From: Daphnia pulex
Taxonomy: Eukaryota > Arthropoda > Branchiopoda > Diplostraca > Daphniidae
Direction: 5' to 3'
Length of the DNA: 64,000 bases
Assembly (NCBI RefSeq): GCF_021134715.1
Contig: NC_060024.1
Coordinates: forward strand, 62,001-126,000
Below, in pieces: positions 52,496 through 62,830 of the stretch. Position 1 is the stretch's first letter. Each line of letters opens with the position of its first letter. The translations under genes and the position numbers were made by a program. The notes under the pieces are model-generated. The model was given only the letters and a program-made list of their open reading frames with translations. It had not been told where the DNA came from and searched no databases.

Positions 52496-54661
52496 ATGGC
52501 ATACTCTGGTGACAGTGATGAACCACAAGATGATTCGTTTTCATCTGACGAAGAAACATTTCAGGTCTTTTTCTTTGAAATTTTAGAAACATAATACTTT
52601 TGTTCACTTTACTGTAACTAATGATTTCTATCTCAGGTTGGAAGAATTCAGCAATTCTGGAAGGGAACGTACAATAAAATTTTGCCTGAAGTTGGTAGTC
52701 ATCCACTTGAAGGTAACTCATCGAGTGAAGTGAAGTTTTTCATTGTTACCACAGTGGAATGTGGAGAAGACCGCATAGAGCGACAAGTGCACAGTATTAT
52801 CCCAACTGGATGGATTTCGAGCAACATGGAATATCTACTTTATCCTCAACCCAGATTCACAGTTGGGGGTAAAAGTCCGATTGACTGGGGAGAGAAGACA
52901 TTCAGAAGATTCCAAATACCATTCGAGTCGTGGATGGAATATGATATTCATGCCATTTTAAACCAAACCAAGGCTGGTAAGTTAATTAATGTATTTGTTT
53001 CTACACACCTGATTGTACCGTAATGTTTATTTATGCAGTTAAATTTACGAAAGCAATAAAGGCCGCCAAAGCTGCAGCTAATGGTCAACCCATACTGTCA
53101 GACGCTTTTATTTCCGTCACTGATCGTATTTTGGGCAGAGGATTAAGGAAGGCAGCTCAAAAGCGTCCATGGGAAGAGAAGGTTTCCGGAAAAGGCAAGG
53201 AGAGAAGAACGAATAATAATTCTCTAATAGAGACACCATCGTCCAGCTCCAACCTCAATCCAGCTGTTTCCATCAGGACTCAAAGCTTAAGATCTTGTCA
53301 GTCGAACACCCCGTTTGATTTCGAAAATTTCCCAACGAACTTAAATGTTGGAGCTTGTGTGGGCAACATCACCACCAACTCTGAGTTGGTTTCATTGAAC
53401 AACTCATCCATGCCAGTTCCGAATGCAGCTGTACCGGCGCCCCATGGTAGCAGTGGTGGCGGCAGCAGTATTATTCGTCCGTCCGTTATTCCTAGTCCAC
53501 AACCGCATGATGTTGGCACAAGAACTGAAGCAGCATTATGTGGAGCTATTAACAAAGCAAGTGGAATGGTCAACAATGGAGCACCTTTACCGTCTACAAG
53601 TGATTATTTTTTTCATTTAATTGAATGAATATACAGTCATGCGTGAAAGTTTCTTGAACAGGCAAATGGCTCTCTATGTTTTCAGTTTAATTTGACGGAA
53701 GGGATACTACGGTGCCTACCGTACCCCCGATATTTTACGCCCTTTTCTCTTTTTCTTTATATTCTTCTCTTCCTTTACCTACGAAAGAAAAAGAGAAAAA
53801 GGCGCAAAATACTGGGGGTACGGTAGGCACCGTAGTATCCCTTCCGTCAAATTAAACTTAAAACATAGAGAGCCATTTGCCTGTTCAAGAAACTTTCACG
53901 CATGACTGTATGATGTTCATGTTTATATGTCGTCTCAATTTGCAAACAGGCCACGTACAAGATGAAGAAGAGCAGAATCGGAATAATAATGATATTCAGG
54001 GTTCCAACGGGTTCCAACTGGTTCCAACACAGCTCTCTCGGACAAAACAATTGCAATAAGCATGGTTAGAAGCTGTTCATTTTCTTTTAAATTTCGAAAT
54101 TATATTTGTATCTTATTTTCTCCACAGGTTTTCTTCATATCTGAGCGATATAAGGCGTCCAAATCAATAGGCGCTTTTGTAAACCAGGCGTATCGTTTGT
54201 TTTTATGTGACGAAACTAGTCGGAAAATGCAGTGGCGTAGTGTTGGTCGGGTCAATGACTTAAGGCCCGGACTCTCTGGTCTGATGAATATGCTTTCAGT
54301 TATAGGAGGTAAGCATCTTTTGTTTGCACTTACATACAGCCCTTATTTCCTTCTATTTTTTTCTATTTTAGTTGCTCTCGACATTTTTAATCTTTCGCGG
54401 AACACTGCAAATGTTGATCATCGGAGGCTAATTGAAATTATTAAAAACTGCCGGAAATACAATGCCAAAAACTACAGGAAGAAGAATAATGTGCGAGGTG
54501 CCTTGGAGACGGATGCGTCAGCAGATGCTCCTCAGCTTCCAAATGCAAATGATGACAATGACGCGGTTATTCTCTACAACTACATGACTATTCTAGAAAA
54601 AGAAGTTGTTAATTTTAGACCTCCGCCTGCTTTTGCTCAAGCACCAGATCTTTGTAATTGA
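52496..54661 (+). CDS. Multi-exon gene C, related to DUF4806-type proteins
   Basis: Exons supported by GT..AG borders: 52496-52564 (MAYSGDSDEPQDDSFSSDEE), 52637-52976, 53040 to about 53598, 54128-54308 and 54372-54661. Introns are 60-75 bp except the one that holds a MITE. An additional exon near 53949-54056 is likely but its joins do not keep frame. Exon 2 encodes VKFFIVTTVECGEDRIERQV, GWISSNMEYLLYPQP and FESWMEYDIHAILNQTKA, then VKFTKAIKAAKAAANGQ. These match the layout of the N-terminal module of genes A and B. Exon 3 is a Ser/Asn/Pro-rich linker. Exons 5-6 (QAYRLFLCDETSRKMQWRSV, IEIIKNCRKYNAKNYRKKNN) could be a divergent DUF4806 domain. A polyadenylation signal follows at about 54818. Function unknown. 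It may be a host gene or a transposon accessory gene. Confidence 0.55.
53634..53908. mobile_element. Tc1/mariner-type MITE (275 bp) within gene C
   Basis: Inverted arms of about 100 bp start CAGTCATGCGTGAAAGTTTC and CTTGAACAGG at both ends, with TA on both sides (53632-53633, 53909-53910). CAGT ends and a TA duplication are typical of Tc1/mariner. It interrupts gene C shortly after exon 3. The frame reading into it ends in a stop at 53627, so it probably lies in an intron. Confidence 0.82.
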
Positions 54662-54815
54662 AGATTCAACACCGTTTCAAACCTCTTGAATTGACGTTTA
54701 TTCTTTGCCAGTGTCGTTCTAAAGTCAGAAAATTTTCATTTTATAATTTATTGCCTTTCGCAGTTACTCGTACTTTGGTTTTATTTAAGGTTGTTTCATA
54801 TGCAAAGACAAAACG

Positions 54816-54824
54816 CAATAAACG
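54816..54824 (+). terminator. Polyadenylation signal of gene C
   Basis: AATAAA within CGCAATAAACGC lies about 155 bases after the stop codon at 54659-54661, at a distance suited to a 3' untranslated region. Confidence 0.5.
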
Positions 54825-54944
54825 CTGATGGTTTCTCAATTCCATTTTCGTCTTTTTAACTTAATAGTAAACTATCTGAAAAAAAAGAAGGGGAAGCTCA
54901 GTAGTTTTAAAAAGTAGGGTACCTGGAACCATTTTTGAATTCTA

Positions 54945-55110
54945 GTTCATAAGTCGTAGTTACTACCAGAAAATTACCGGTTTTTCTCACCTTATTGCTC
55001 GCTGTGTTACCTCTTTTTTTTCTTACGGAAGGTTGGTTTATAAATCGTAGTTACCACCAGTAAAATACCGATTTTCTTCACCTTTTTGCTCACTGTACTA
55101 CCTCTCAGTA
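54945..55110. repeat. Imperfect tandem duplication, 87-bp period
   Basis: TTCATAAGTCGTAGTTACTA...GCTGTGTTACCTC (54949) is followed by TTTATAAATCGTAGTTACCA...ACTGTACTACCTC (55036). The second unit is clearly similar over about 68 bases. Non-coding. Confidence 0.65.
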
Positions 55111-55594
55111 TTATATGGAAGATGTGTTCTAAAACGGTTATAAATACTAGTTTTAAACCGTTTTCCGCACGCAAACAAGCGGTTATTCACCAGGGGAAAA
55201 ACACGGGGTTTTATCTTAAAACTGGTGAAAAATACCCGGGAAAAACTGGTTTTGCCCCGCAAGATATTTGCTAGGGTAGACAGTTTTTTAAAGTGTTCAC
55301 AGCATTTGCTTGGAAGTCAAGAATATCTATGTGCCTCAGGCCTTCTAAGCACTCAACGCAAATCTACCGTTCACCGATAGCCAAGAGAAGAAAGCCCGCG
55401 GTCACAGCAGTTGCTAATTTGTTGTCACATTCCATCCCAAATCCGTAAGCTATACAAAAAAAATGTCATTTAGCGTTTAAATAGTTATACTTATGTATTT
55501 TTAGGTTTGTGATATATACGTACCTGGCGGTCGTTTTAATTCGTCCAACACTGCAAGATCTTCTGTATTAAGGGACATCAGGACGTCGAGAGCT

Positions 55595-57180
55595 TCACGT
55601 CAGTAACACATAATAATTTTTTTTTTTTCTTCTTTGCTGTTTCTCTCGTGAGATTGGCACGTTACAGCCTACTGCGCTGTAAGTGATTCCCGTTCTGAGC
55701 AGTTTCTCAATTCCGTAAATTGCAGCCTTCGCGTCCATATTATTATAGTTCCCGCCGTTTGCTTGTCGTAAAGCACTAAATTTTCTCTCGAGATTGTCGC
55801 TATTGAATTTCCGCGTTAGTACAAATTGAAACCCAGCTTCATCCAGTAGAAACTTAATTTTAGCTATTGTAGATTTCGTGGTGATACTGATTGCCTCATA
55901 CGTCTCCGAGGTTAGAAAATCATCTTTTCCCGTGACCAAGTTTTTCCAATCCTTTGGCCAAATTAAAAAATCCTTTCAATCTCTGAAGCCTTTCGTCGGA
56001 GGTGGAATTGAAAGCTTTATTTGGAAGACGCTTCAATGTGGCTTGCGTTAGGTTGCTTACATCATGGATTTCAAACCATTTGATGAACTTGAGCATAAAC
56101 GCAATAATTTCCTCAGATCCCATGAATCCTGAAATTTGTCTTCGGAGTAGAGCTTCAAGAGCAGCCAGCGTTGGCCTGCTAAAAATATCGATAGCCTTCT
56201 TAACGTTCTGTCGCTCAATAGTGGTATAGGCTCCAAATATCTTTGGGTCAGTTACTTCACCAGTTTCATGATTGCTTTTTTCTGCTTGTCCCAAAGCCTG
56301 GTTATAAAAGCACATAGTATGGATTTCTCTTTTCTCTATAAAGAGCGATCATGCAATGAATTTGTTCCTCACATTTTGTATTATGTGAGAAGTATAAAAG
56401 CTTTTGTAAAGCTTACTTTTTTGGTCCCTTCTGGATTTATTAACTTAAACATTTTAGTATTTATAGAGGCGTTGTTGGCAACGGCACCTAAAATCCGATC
56501 TTTTCTACTTCTTCAATGATGTGTAGGATAAATTTGCTCAGCTCTTCTGCTGTCATTTTATAACTAGGAAATAGCCAACTACGATGCAGAAAGAATTAGC
56601 CAGGCCATTTATTGAGAAGGTTAGCAATTTATTTGCGAACTGTTCTCCATTTTTAGGTTCAACTATTCCGGCCATGTCCACATGACCAACTAATTTATCC
56701 ACGTTCTGCATCTGCAAGCGCGTGCATCTGTGAATCGAACAACAAGAGCTGATGTGCCCACATAGCTCCGGAGCGTTTTCGACAATGGTAAGTTTACCAT
56801 TCCTGACCTTCTTAAGTACTCATAGGCCCCTGGACTTCTAGCATGAAGTATAATGCAATGTCAAATCACTTCATCACTCCATCTGTATCCAGTTTTGCTT
56901 TTTTCAATCTGTTTTTTATCCGGTCCGTCATAAAGCAGCTCAAGGGATCCACTTCTGTACATCCTGACTTGATCTTCTTCATTCATTCAACATTTAGTTC
57001 GGGAAAAGTAATCCCATTAATAGAATTTTATAATTCCTGGACCCTTTTCTGTATCTTGTCTTTGGCTTTGTTTCTTGTCTTTTACTGTAACCGCAGTATA
57101 TGCTGTTTTTTTCTATTTCTGTTATTGTAGGGGTAACTGCCCCCAGAAACTCTTCTTCACTGTCCGTATCCAAAATCATC
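55595..57180 (-). pseudogene. P-element/THAP9-type transposase (broken)
   Basis: Minus strand, N to C: a decayed beginning with a ...GITFPELNVE... stretch (near 57010), VDKLVGHVDMAGIVEPKNG and LTFSINGLANSFCIVVGYFL (near 56700-56560, the V-D...V-G-(Y/H)-V-D-(L/M)-x-G block with the first catalytic Asp), and ILGAVANNASINTKMFKLIN (near 56500). Then come FGAYTTIERQNVKKAIDIFS and MLKFIKWFEIHDVSNLTQAT. The end is LTSETYEAISITTKSTIAKI, FVLTRKFNSDNLERKFSALR and QANGGNYNNMDAKAAIYGIE, the strong C-terminal signature of P transposases. No THAP zinc domain is visible. Stops and frame changes occur between blocks. Confidence 0.72.
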
Positions 57181-58430
57181 TATGTCGGATTCCGACTCAC
57201 AGCACTCTGAAGACTCCACATCAAAATCGGAATTTAATCACTATCGCAGTTGGACAGGCCTCCTATAGCATCCGAATCGTAAGCCGACGTAGTGACACCG
57301 TAGCCAGATGCGCATATTAATTGTTTTTTGAAGTTTAGTCACAGGATCATTTGTCCCTTCTCGCTGGTGTAGGCTGACGTTCCGATGAAGACCACAAAGG
57401 GGGGTAAATTTTGTTATTGTGAACGCTATTTGGCTTGTATGATGAAGGCCATGGCAAAAAAACGAAGAATGTTTCTGGAATTTTTTCTAAAATTTTAATT
57501 GTTAATATCTCGGGTTCTAAGCCAAGAATCAAAAAATATGTAAACAGTTTGAAGAGGTGGGTTTTTTCATCATTTTAAAACAATTTGATTTTTTTAGGTG
57601 CAGCAGTTGACGAGAAAACTGCTGCAAAATTTCGGCTAGGTCCCCGGATTTTTTTTTATATCTCCCAAACTACAATAGCTAAGCGATTGCGGTTTTCACC
57701 AATCGACTTCGCATAAAACCCATGTATTACTTAATTTTTATTACCCTTAGAGATGATTTTTGCAAAATAAACAAAATCCCAAAAGGTCTGTTTGAGTGGC
57801 AGACTGATGGTTAAGAGGGATTGTTCTGATTTATTTGCAGCAGTCAGCCGTTCATCAATTGATGATGAACGTACAGTAGCCTCACTTTCTTTGGATACAA
57901 GCTAAGTTAGTTCAGCATTGAAAAAATCTTTGTTGAAGGTTAAATCTGCTAGAAGCTTGAAACGGAATTCTCCTGGTGAAGTAACTGTTTCATGAGCCAG
58001 TGAATTGTCTAGACCGAGGGCATAACAGACAATTTTTTATGATTTCGTGTCGTTAGGGCTGACTGTTAACCATATTTGAGTTCGTCCTCTAGCTAACCTC
58101 TAGCAACCTCTAGCTATCTCCACACCAAATTTCAAAGAATTTGGTTAAAAACTGTACTAATTAGAGGACTGCAAAAACAGCGTTTTTGCATAAGGTCCTC
58201 TCGGGCTTCCAAAGACTTTCGGTAGGTACTGTAGGTCTATGGGATATGCGGTATTTTGTTTTTTCCAAAACCACCACGGCCAAACGCGAAAATGTCGAAG
58301 TAGTGTTTTTCTAAATAATCTACATCCGAATCGGAAGAAAACAGTGTAGACGGACGGACGACAAACGTTTTCTTTGGGGATCGAACAAAAGTGTGTAGAG
58401 GGGGGAAGCACTTGAATTAGACTGCAGTTT
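57181..58430. other. Non-coding stretch with a possible short coding remnant
   Basis: At 57840-58050 on the plus strand an AG acceptor is followed by a frame reading SRSSIDDERTVASLSLDTS, then ALKKSLLKVKSARSLKRNSP with only isolated stops. It may be an exon remnant. The part 58090-58420 looks like an old dispersed repeat (ACCAAATTTCAAAGAATTTG). No gene is assigned. Confidence 0.3.
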
Positions 58431-58940
58431 AATTGGTAGCCATTTCATGGATATTTACATCGTTAGTCGGAGTGGCACCAACGGTGATATTGACAGAAAG
58501 CGGAACAACGTTTTCTGCCTCGTTCAACAATCCCACTCATTTGCACACCCTAAGCGCTATATTAAAAATGAACAGCGGGACGAACTCTACGGCGATATTA
58601 GAAAACCTGTCTAGCAAGTTATTCAGATTTAACGCATCAAAAGTTAGGCATTTAAATGTCTAAATCTATGATATAACGAAAATCGGTTATTAACTACGCA
58701 GTCACTCCACTGTCATTCCAACTGCCCAAAATTGAAATCGATTATTGGTCGCTATTGCAATCACTGGAGAGGGGGTCGCCAAATGGCTCAAATCATGTTC
58801 ATTTAATTCAGTTTTTTGGTGTGTGTGTTGGTTGGTAGGAAGCGAATTGGAAGTGATGGTTGGACTTTCGGAAAAATTTCGAAGTCCCAAGCCCATCGTC
58901 TAATAGCATATGATTGTTAAGAACTTACAATCAAACTAGT

Positions 58941-59000
58941 ATGATACAGTGGATTAGCATCCGATTACAAGCCGGTTGTCCCGGTTTCATAAACTATAGC
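58941..59000 (+). repeat. tRNA-like (SINE-type) remnant
   Basis: GTGGATTAGCATCCGATTAC followed by AAGCCGGTTGTCCCGGTTTC resembles the D-arm to T-arm portion of a tRNA-derived SINE head (TTAGCATCC, ACAAGCC, CCCGG-TTC). The B box is degraded (GGTTTCATAAACT). No acceptor stem could be assembled, so it is not a functional tRNA. Confidence 0.3.
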
Positions 59001-59159
59001 AGTCTTATCTTTAATTTTGGAAATAAGTATGTTAACATACTTATCTCTACAGCATACTGATCTATAACCCATGCCTTAGCTTTTGTGTAATAATTAACGA
59101 TTGAAATCAAATAAAAAAAGAAAATACAGAAATTGGTAGGATAAAGTGCATGGGTTCCC

Positions 59160-59300
59160 TATCGGTTCGATTTCGGTCGAGATATCGGGCCTCCTCAGAT
59201 CGGTGCGCCAAACTTAGCTCCAGCCGATATTGGTTTAGGTTGGCACGTGATATCGGCTAGGCAAAAATGCCAACATGGTCCGATATCGGATCGACAACAT
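59160..59300. repeat. Cluster of GATATCGG words
   Basis: GAGATATCGGGCC, CCGATATTGG, GTGATATCGGCTAGG and the palindrome CCGATATCGG occur within 140 bases, along with CGGTTCGATTTCGGTCG. Non-coding. It may be the repetitive end of a transposon. Confidence 0.4.
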
Positions 59301-59651
59301 GTGTTACTTAGGATTTAAATGGCGCCGGGAAGAATTACACACTTGGCTTGGCAGGAAAGTGTAAAAATAAGAAGGCAAGACATTTCTTCTGCTGACAAGG
59401 AAGGGGGGGATGACAAGAGGACTGCACCATCTAGTAGCGGTTTCTGTAGTCTGACGATTATAACATAACCAAACCTAACCAAACCTAATGTACTTTAATG
59501 TCGAGGTTTATAAAATGGCATTTCATGGCAATAGCGAAAAATCATGTTATTGCCTTGACATGAGAGACTTTAGGGAAACTATAGGCGTTTCGTGGCAAAA
59601 TATTTTAACCTTTAAAGAATGGTGATTGAAAAAAGAAACAGAAGGAATTGG

Positions 59652-59710
59652 TAAGGCTCGTTCCAGCCTTACTTTACTTTTGTGAAATGAAGACACAAGT
59701 CTTCATCAGA
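59652..59710. other. Two adjacent perfect hairpins
   Basis: GTAAGGCT and AGCCTTAC (59652-59673) form an 8-bp stem with a 6-base loop. TGAAGAC and GTCTTCA (59689-59706) form a 7-bp stem with a 4-base loop. They lie at the start of a 108-codon ORF (59648-59974, no known domain) that is probably not coding. Confidence 0.45.
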
Positions 59711-60280
59711 GGAAGACGCTTATGTATTTCAATAAAGCAAAATCTTATGACACAATACAGAACGATAGAAGAATACAAGTCAAGAGAGGGTTGGCCAGTG
59801 TGGGCCCGCTCGAAGGAGACTGGTTTTGAGAGGGAAACACGGGGGGTTTTATACTGGTCAATTCGGTGCATCGGGGATTTATCTTGTTATTTTCTCGACA
59901 TCGCCATGTTGGGATTTATACCTCACTGGTGTCAACATCACAGTGTTGAGAATGGATATACAGTAACTACCTAAAGTTTCCGCACAGCTGAGAGAAGCTT
60001 ATGGGAAAACGGGTTTTTTGAAAATTCGCCAAAAATCAGGTTTTCGTCGGACGAAAACGATTTTTGGACAGGGGGTTCTTATACTTAAGATTTATAACAT
60101 ATATATTTTGGGGATTTTTTCGTTCATGGGAAGGTCCCTTTTTAATTAGATGTAAAAGTTTCCGCTCAGTCGAGAGGGCCAGTAGTAAATCGTACTACTT
60201 TGGCTTTTATTTACGGAACGGAAAATAGGGCTAGGAATGTTCATCAGGGCTTAAAAAAAAGAGCATCGTTAGCTCTATAA
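59711..60280. other. Spacer, no gene supported
   Basis: The open frame 59648-59974 continues here with no recognisable domain, and its antisense strand is also open. The rest is AT-rich with short direct repeats such as AGTTTCCG(C/T)(A/T)CAG (59969, 60158). Confidence 0.25.
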
Positions 60281-60469
60281 CCTCATTTATAATTTTGACC
60301 CCCATGCCATTTGAGAAATCACTTTAATTTCGATGTGAAAATGTAAAGTTTTCATTTCTCTGATATTTTCCCTTTGATCCCCCCTCCCGTAGTTGCCGGT
60401 TTTTCCAAATTGAAGCACGCCGAAGGTTTTATCTGTTGCCCTTAATTTTAGACCAAAAGAAGTCATATC

Positions 60470-60565
60470 GGCCTTAATATTTAGTGGAACCAAGCTGGCT
60501 TCCGCAAGGGGCGCGGCGGAGAGTACAAACAAATGGCTGCCAGGCAGAGAGGGAAAAGGGAAAAA
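60470..60565 (+). repeat. Diverged relative of the TTAA foldback element core
   Basis: TGGCTTCCGCAAGGGGCGCG then GCGGAGAGTACAAACAAATG and GCTGCCAGGCAGAGAGGGAAA follow the order of 51099-51160 (TGGCTTCCACCAGGAGCGCA, GCGGACCGTACGAAAAAATG, GCTGCAAGCCAGGGAGGGAAA). TATCGGCCTTAATATTTAG (60466) also recalls TATCGGCCTTCACATTAG (51007). No inverted partner was seen here. Confidence 0.6.
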
Positions 60566-61180
60566 TGAGCCCCTGCCATTCGAATCGGCTTGACCAAGAT
60601 GATCCTACAAAAAACCTACCCTTCCCGTGAATGGAAAGATAAAAAAAAAATGCTTATTCCTTACCCCAATGTCTACCTCCAAAAAAAATTCGTCGCATTC
60701 CGACGAAAATTGGATTGGGAACGGTAAGAAAAACGCCTTTTACCATGCAAGGTTTTCTCGCGCGTTTCCAAACTTTAGGTAGGGACTATAAAATTTTGCG
60801 CTAGATGTCTAAACCTAGCGTAAGAAAACCCAGATTCATGGCCTATTCAAATTTTGTTCTTTGTAGTTGGGTTGCAGTTTGCACGGAAGGGGGGAGATAT
60901 TGCTATCTAGCTGCGGGGTTATTTGACCATTTTCCAGAAAATAATGAGGAAACTCTCTTGCGCTTGGTTTGAACAAAAGGTTTTTTTCTGCGCTAGCTTT
61001 AAGGGCTCCCCAGAAAGAGGTATAGAGTGAAGAAGCCTTCGGTAGATCGGTCGAGGTCAGGTTTCTACCAAAGGTTTGATTACTCCTACTTATTTGACTA
61101 TTGCAAAACGATATTGTCTTTCGCACTGTCTGGGAACCAGCAATCAATCTAACTTTCAATCAATTAATCAATCTAGCTTT
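60566..61180. other. Spacer, no gene supported
   Basis: A minus-strand ORF at 60836-61159 (MKVRLIAGSQTVRKTISFCN) lacks a known domain. It may be decayed DIRS sequence or chance. Confidence 0.25.
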
Positions 61181-61479
61181 CAAAAGCGCTGTGCGTAAAA
61201 TCCAGCCATCTAGTTTGAGTGTTTTTAGAGAAAATCGGCGTCAACGAACTCTAGAGGAAATTCTCTGGAAATGGACTTCGAGGTATCGATCGATATGACC
61301 ATGTTCATCCAAGATGAAATCTCCTCCGAGATATCTTTTGAAACTGAAAGAGGCTGAGAGACTGAACCACCGTATAGGTTCACTCCTTCAATAGTTAACT
61401 GGGCGTATCAAGTATTGAATCACAATTAGTATTGATCACAACGGATCACCGGAATCAATAAGTGAGATCTAAACAAATT

Positions 61480-61900
61480 TTTACATAAGTTTTACGTGCG
61501 ATCTAGCAGACGACGCAGCACTTGGGACCGTAGGAAGGTCACAATAGGTTTAAGAATTTTAGTAAATAAAAGGGGGGCGGATGCCAGACCGAAAGCTAGC
61601 ATTTTGAATTGGAAAAGTTGCCCCCCCCCACCTGATTTGAATAAAATTTCTGTCTTCTCGGTGAAGAGGCATGGTAAGATATGCGTTCTTCAGATCAATA
61701 TTTGTAAAACAATCGTCTGGACGAATGATCTCTTGTAAAGAACTAACACCTTCCATCTTAAAATAAGGGGAACAGACAAATTTATTTAAAACTTTCAAGT
61801 TTACTATCGGCCTAAACTCACCCGATTTTTTTGGGAATAATAAACACCCCACTGACAAAACATCGCTTCGATTCATCAATCGGCTCAATAGCTTCTATTC
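61480..61900 (-). pseudogene. DIRS copy 2 reverse transcriptase, N-terminal half
   Basis: MSRLMNRSDVLSVGCLLFPK, KSGEFRPIVNLKVLNKFV, SSLQEIIRPDDCFTNIDLKN and AYLTMPLHREDRNFIQIRWG carry the DIRS RT entry block and motif A (D-L-K-N-A-Y). A frame change near 61625 at a C run (61620-61629) is followed by SAPLLFTKILKPIVTFLRS, the segment before YxDD in DIRS proteins. The domain then ends. Confidence 0.72.
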
Positions 61901-62109
61901 CTACAAGATCCTGAATTTATTTTGATCCCCAATTCCATGTTGCTTTGGCTACGAGCCTGAAACGGGCTCGCCAAAAACTCTAACTTTACACCCTGACTGA
62001 TGCTTTGTAAGATCCAGGGATCTTTTGACAGACATTTCCAGGAATCAACAAAATGTCTTAATCTACCTCCCACAATGGGCGGAGAATCTAAGGAATAATT
62101 ATGCAATAA

Positions 62110-62484
62110 AGATAAAATTTACAACCTGATTGAGTGGTTTCCTCTGCTCCTGTTAAAGGTGCTGGATGATCCCCCGTTATATCCGTTGCTATAACCTCCT
62201 TGACCAAAATTTCCTCCACGATGAGATCTTGGGGTGCCACGATATCCGCTGCTGCCTGCTCTAGGCCTTGATGAGGAGCCATGGCTGCTACTAATGCTTC
62301 TAAGAGTTTGGTCGTTGTTGCCTCCTTTACCATGTTCTTGATGAAGTGTCGACCAAAAAGCGAAGCCGACTCCCATGGCTTGAAACGATGGGGCTTCTTC
62401 AACGAAGAGAGAAATTTCGGGTCCGAAACTTTCAGCAAGTTTTCCCGTTGGCTGACGGTCACATTGTGAAACGTGTGGTCCCAT
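62110..62484 (-). pseudogene. DIRS copy 2 gag-like C-terminal, Gly/Arg/Ser-rich region
   Basis: The frame 62484-62119 encodes SISSSHGSSSRPRAGSSGYR then GTPRSHRGGNFGQGGYSNGY, a low-complexity RNA-binding-like tail. The overlapping frame 62462-62088 starts MTVSQRENLLKVSDPKFLSS, which continues the preceding gag-like frame. A frameshift near 62390 joins the two. Such G/R-rich tails are common at the end of DIRS and other gag proteins. Confidence 0.5.
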
Positions 62485-62830
62485 CTGCTGCTTCTGCCAA
62501 CGGAGAATCTTTCAAATCTGGGGATTCCGCAATTTTTTCTCTCAGAAATAAAAGCGGTCGCGCCACATCAAAAATTTTGTACTGTTCAGCTTTCAGGCAC
62601 CTTTCCGTAGCTTCCGCTCTGGACATCTCTGGAGTTTTAATGTCTTTGAAGCGGCGAGAAAAAGAAAAGTTTACCTGGGGACAAACTAAATCAAAACCAG
62701 AGTTAGGGAAACTTGGAATGAAACTATCACGAAGACTTCTGGCTTCCGTAGCGCTTAAAGAGGTTGTCATCCAGTCCCTGAAGACCTTCATTCTCCTCCT
62801 GGCCACCGTGAATTTCAACTGCTTCGATTC
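62459..62830 (-). CDS. DIRS copy 2 gag-like central part
   Basis: 119 codons: KFTVARRRMKVFRDWMTTSL, LRDSFIPSFPNSGFDLVCPQ, FKDIKTPEMSRAEATERCLK, AEQYKIFDVARPLLFLREKI. The last block parallels DIRS copy 1 (RQTDLILDMAKPLLFLVNKK). The upstream SR-rich frame ends at 62815 and overlaps by a few bases, so the two may originally have been one protein joined by frameshift. Confidence 0.55.
   Translation of the reverse strand, partial: ESKQLKFTVARRRMKVFRDWMTTSLSATEARSLRDSFIPSFPNSGFDLVCPQVNFSFSRRFKDIKTPEMSRAEATERCLKAEQYKIFDVARPLLFLREKIAESPDLKDSPLAEAADGTTRFTM

Noticed and set aside
58157..58411. 84-codon minus-strand ORF rich in Phe, Trp and Arg
   Set aside because: It lies in what looks like an old non-coding dispersed repeat. 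The composition is unlike a protein and there is no domain.
59680..59730. Possible hammerhead ribozyme (CTGATGA on the minus strand next to a short stem)
   Set aside because: The conserved GAAA after stem II is absent and no flanking stems I and III could be drawn.
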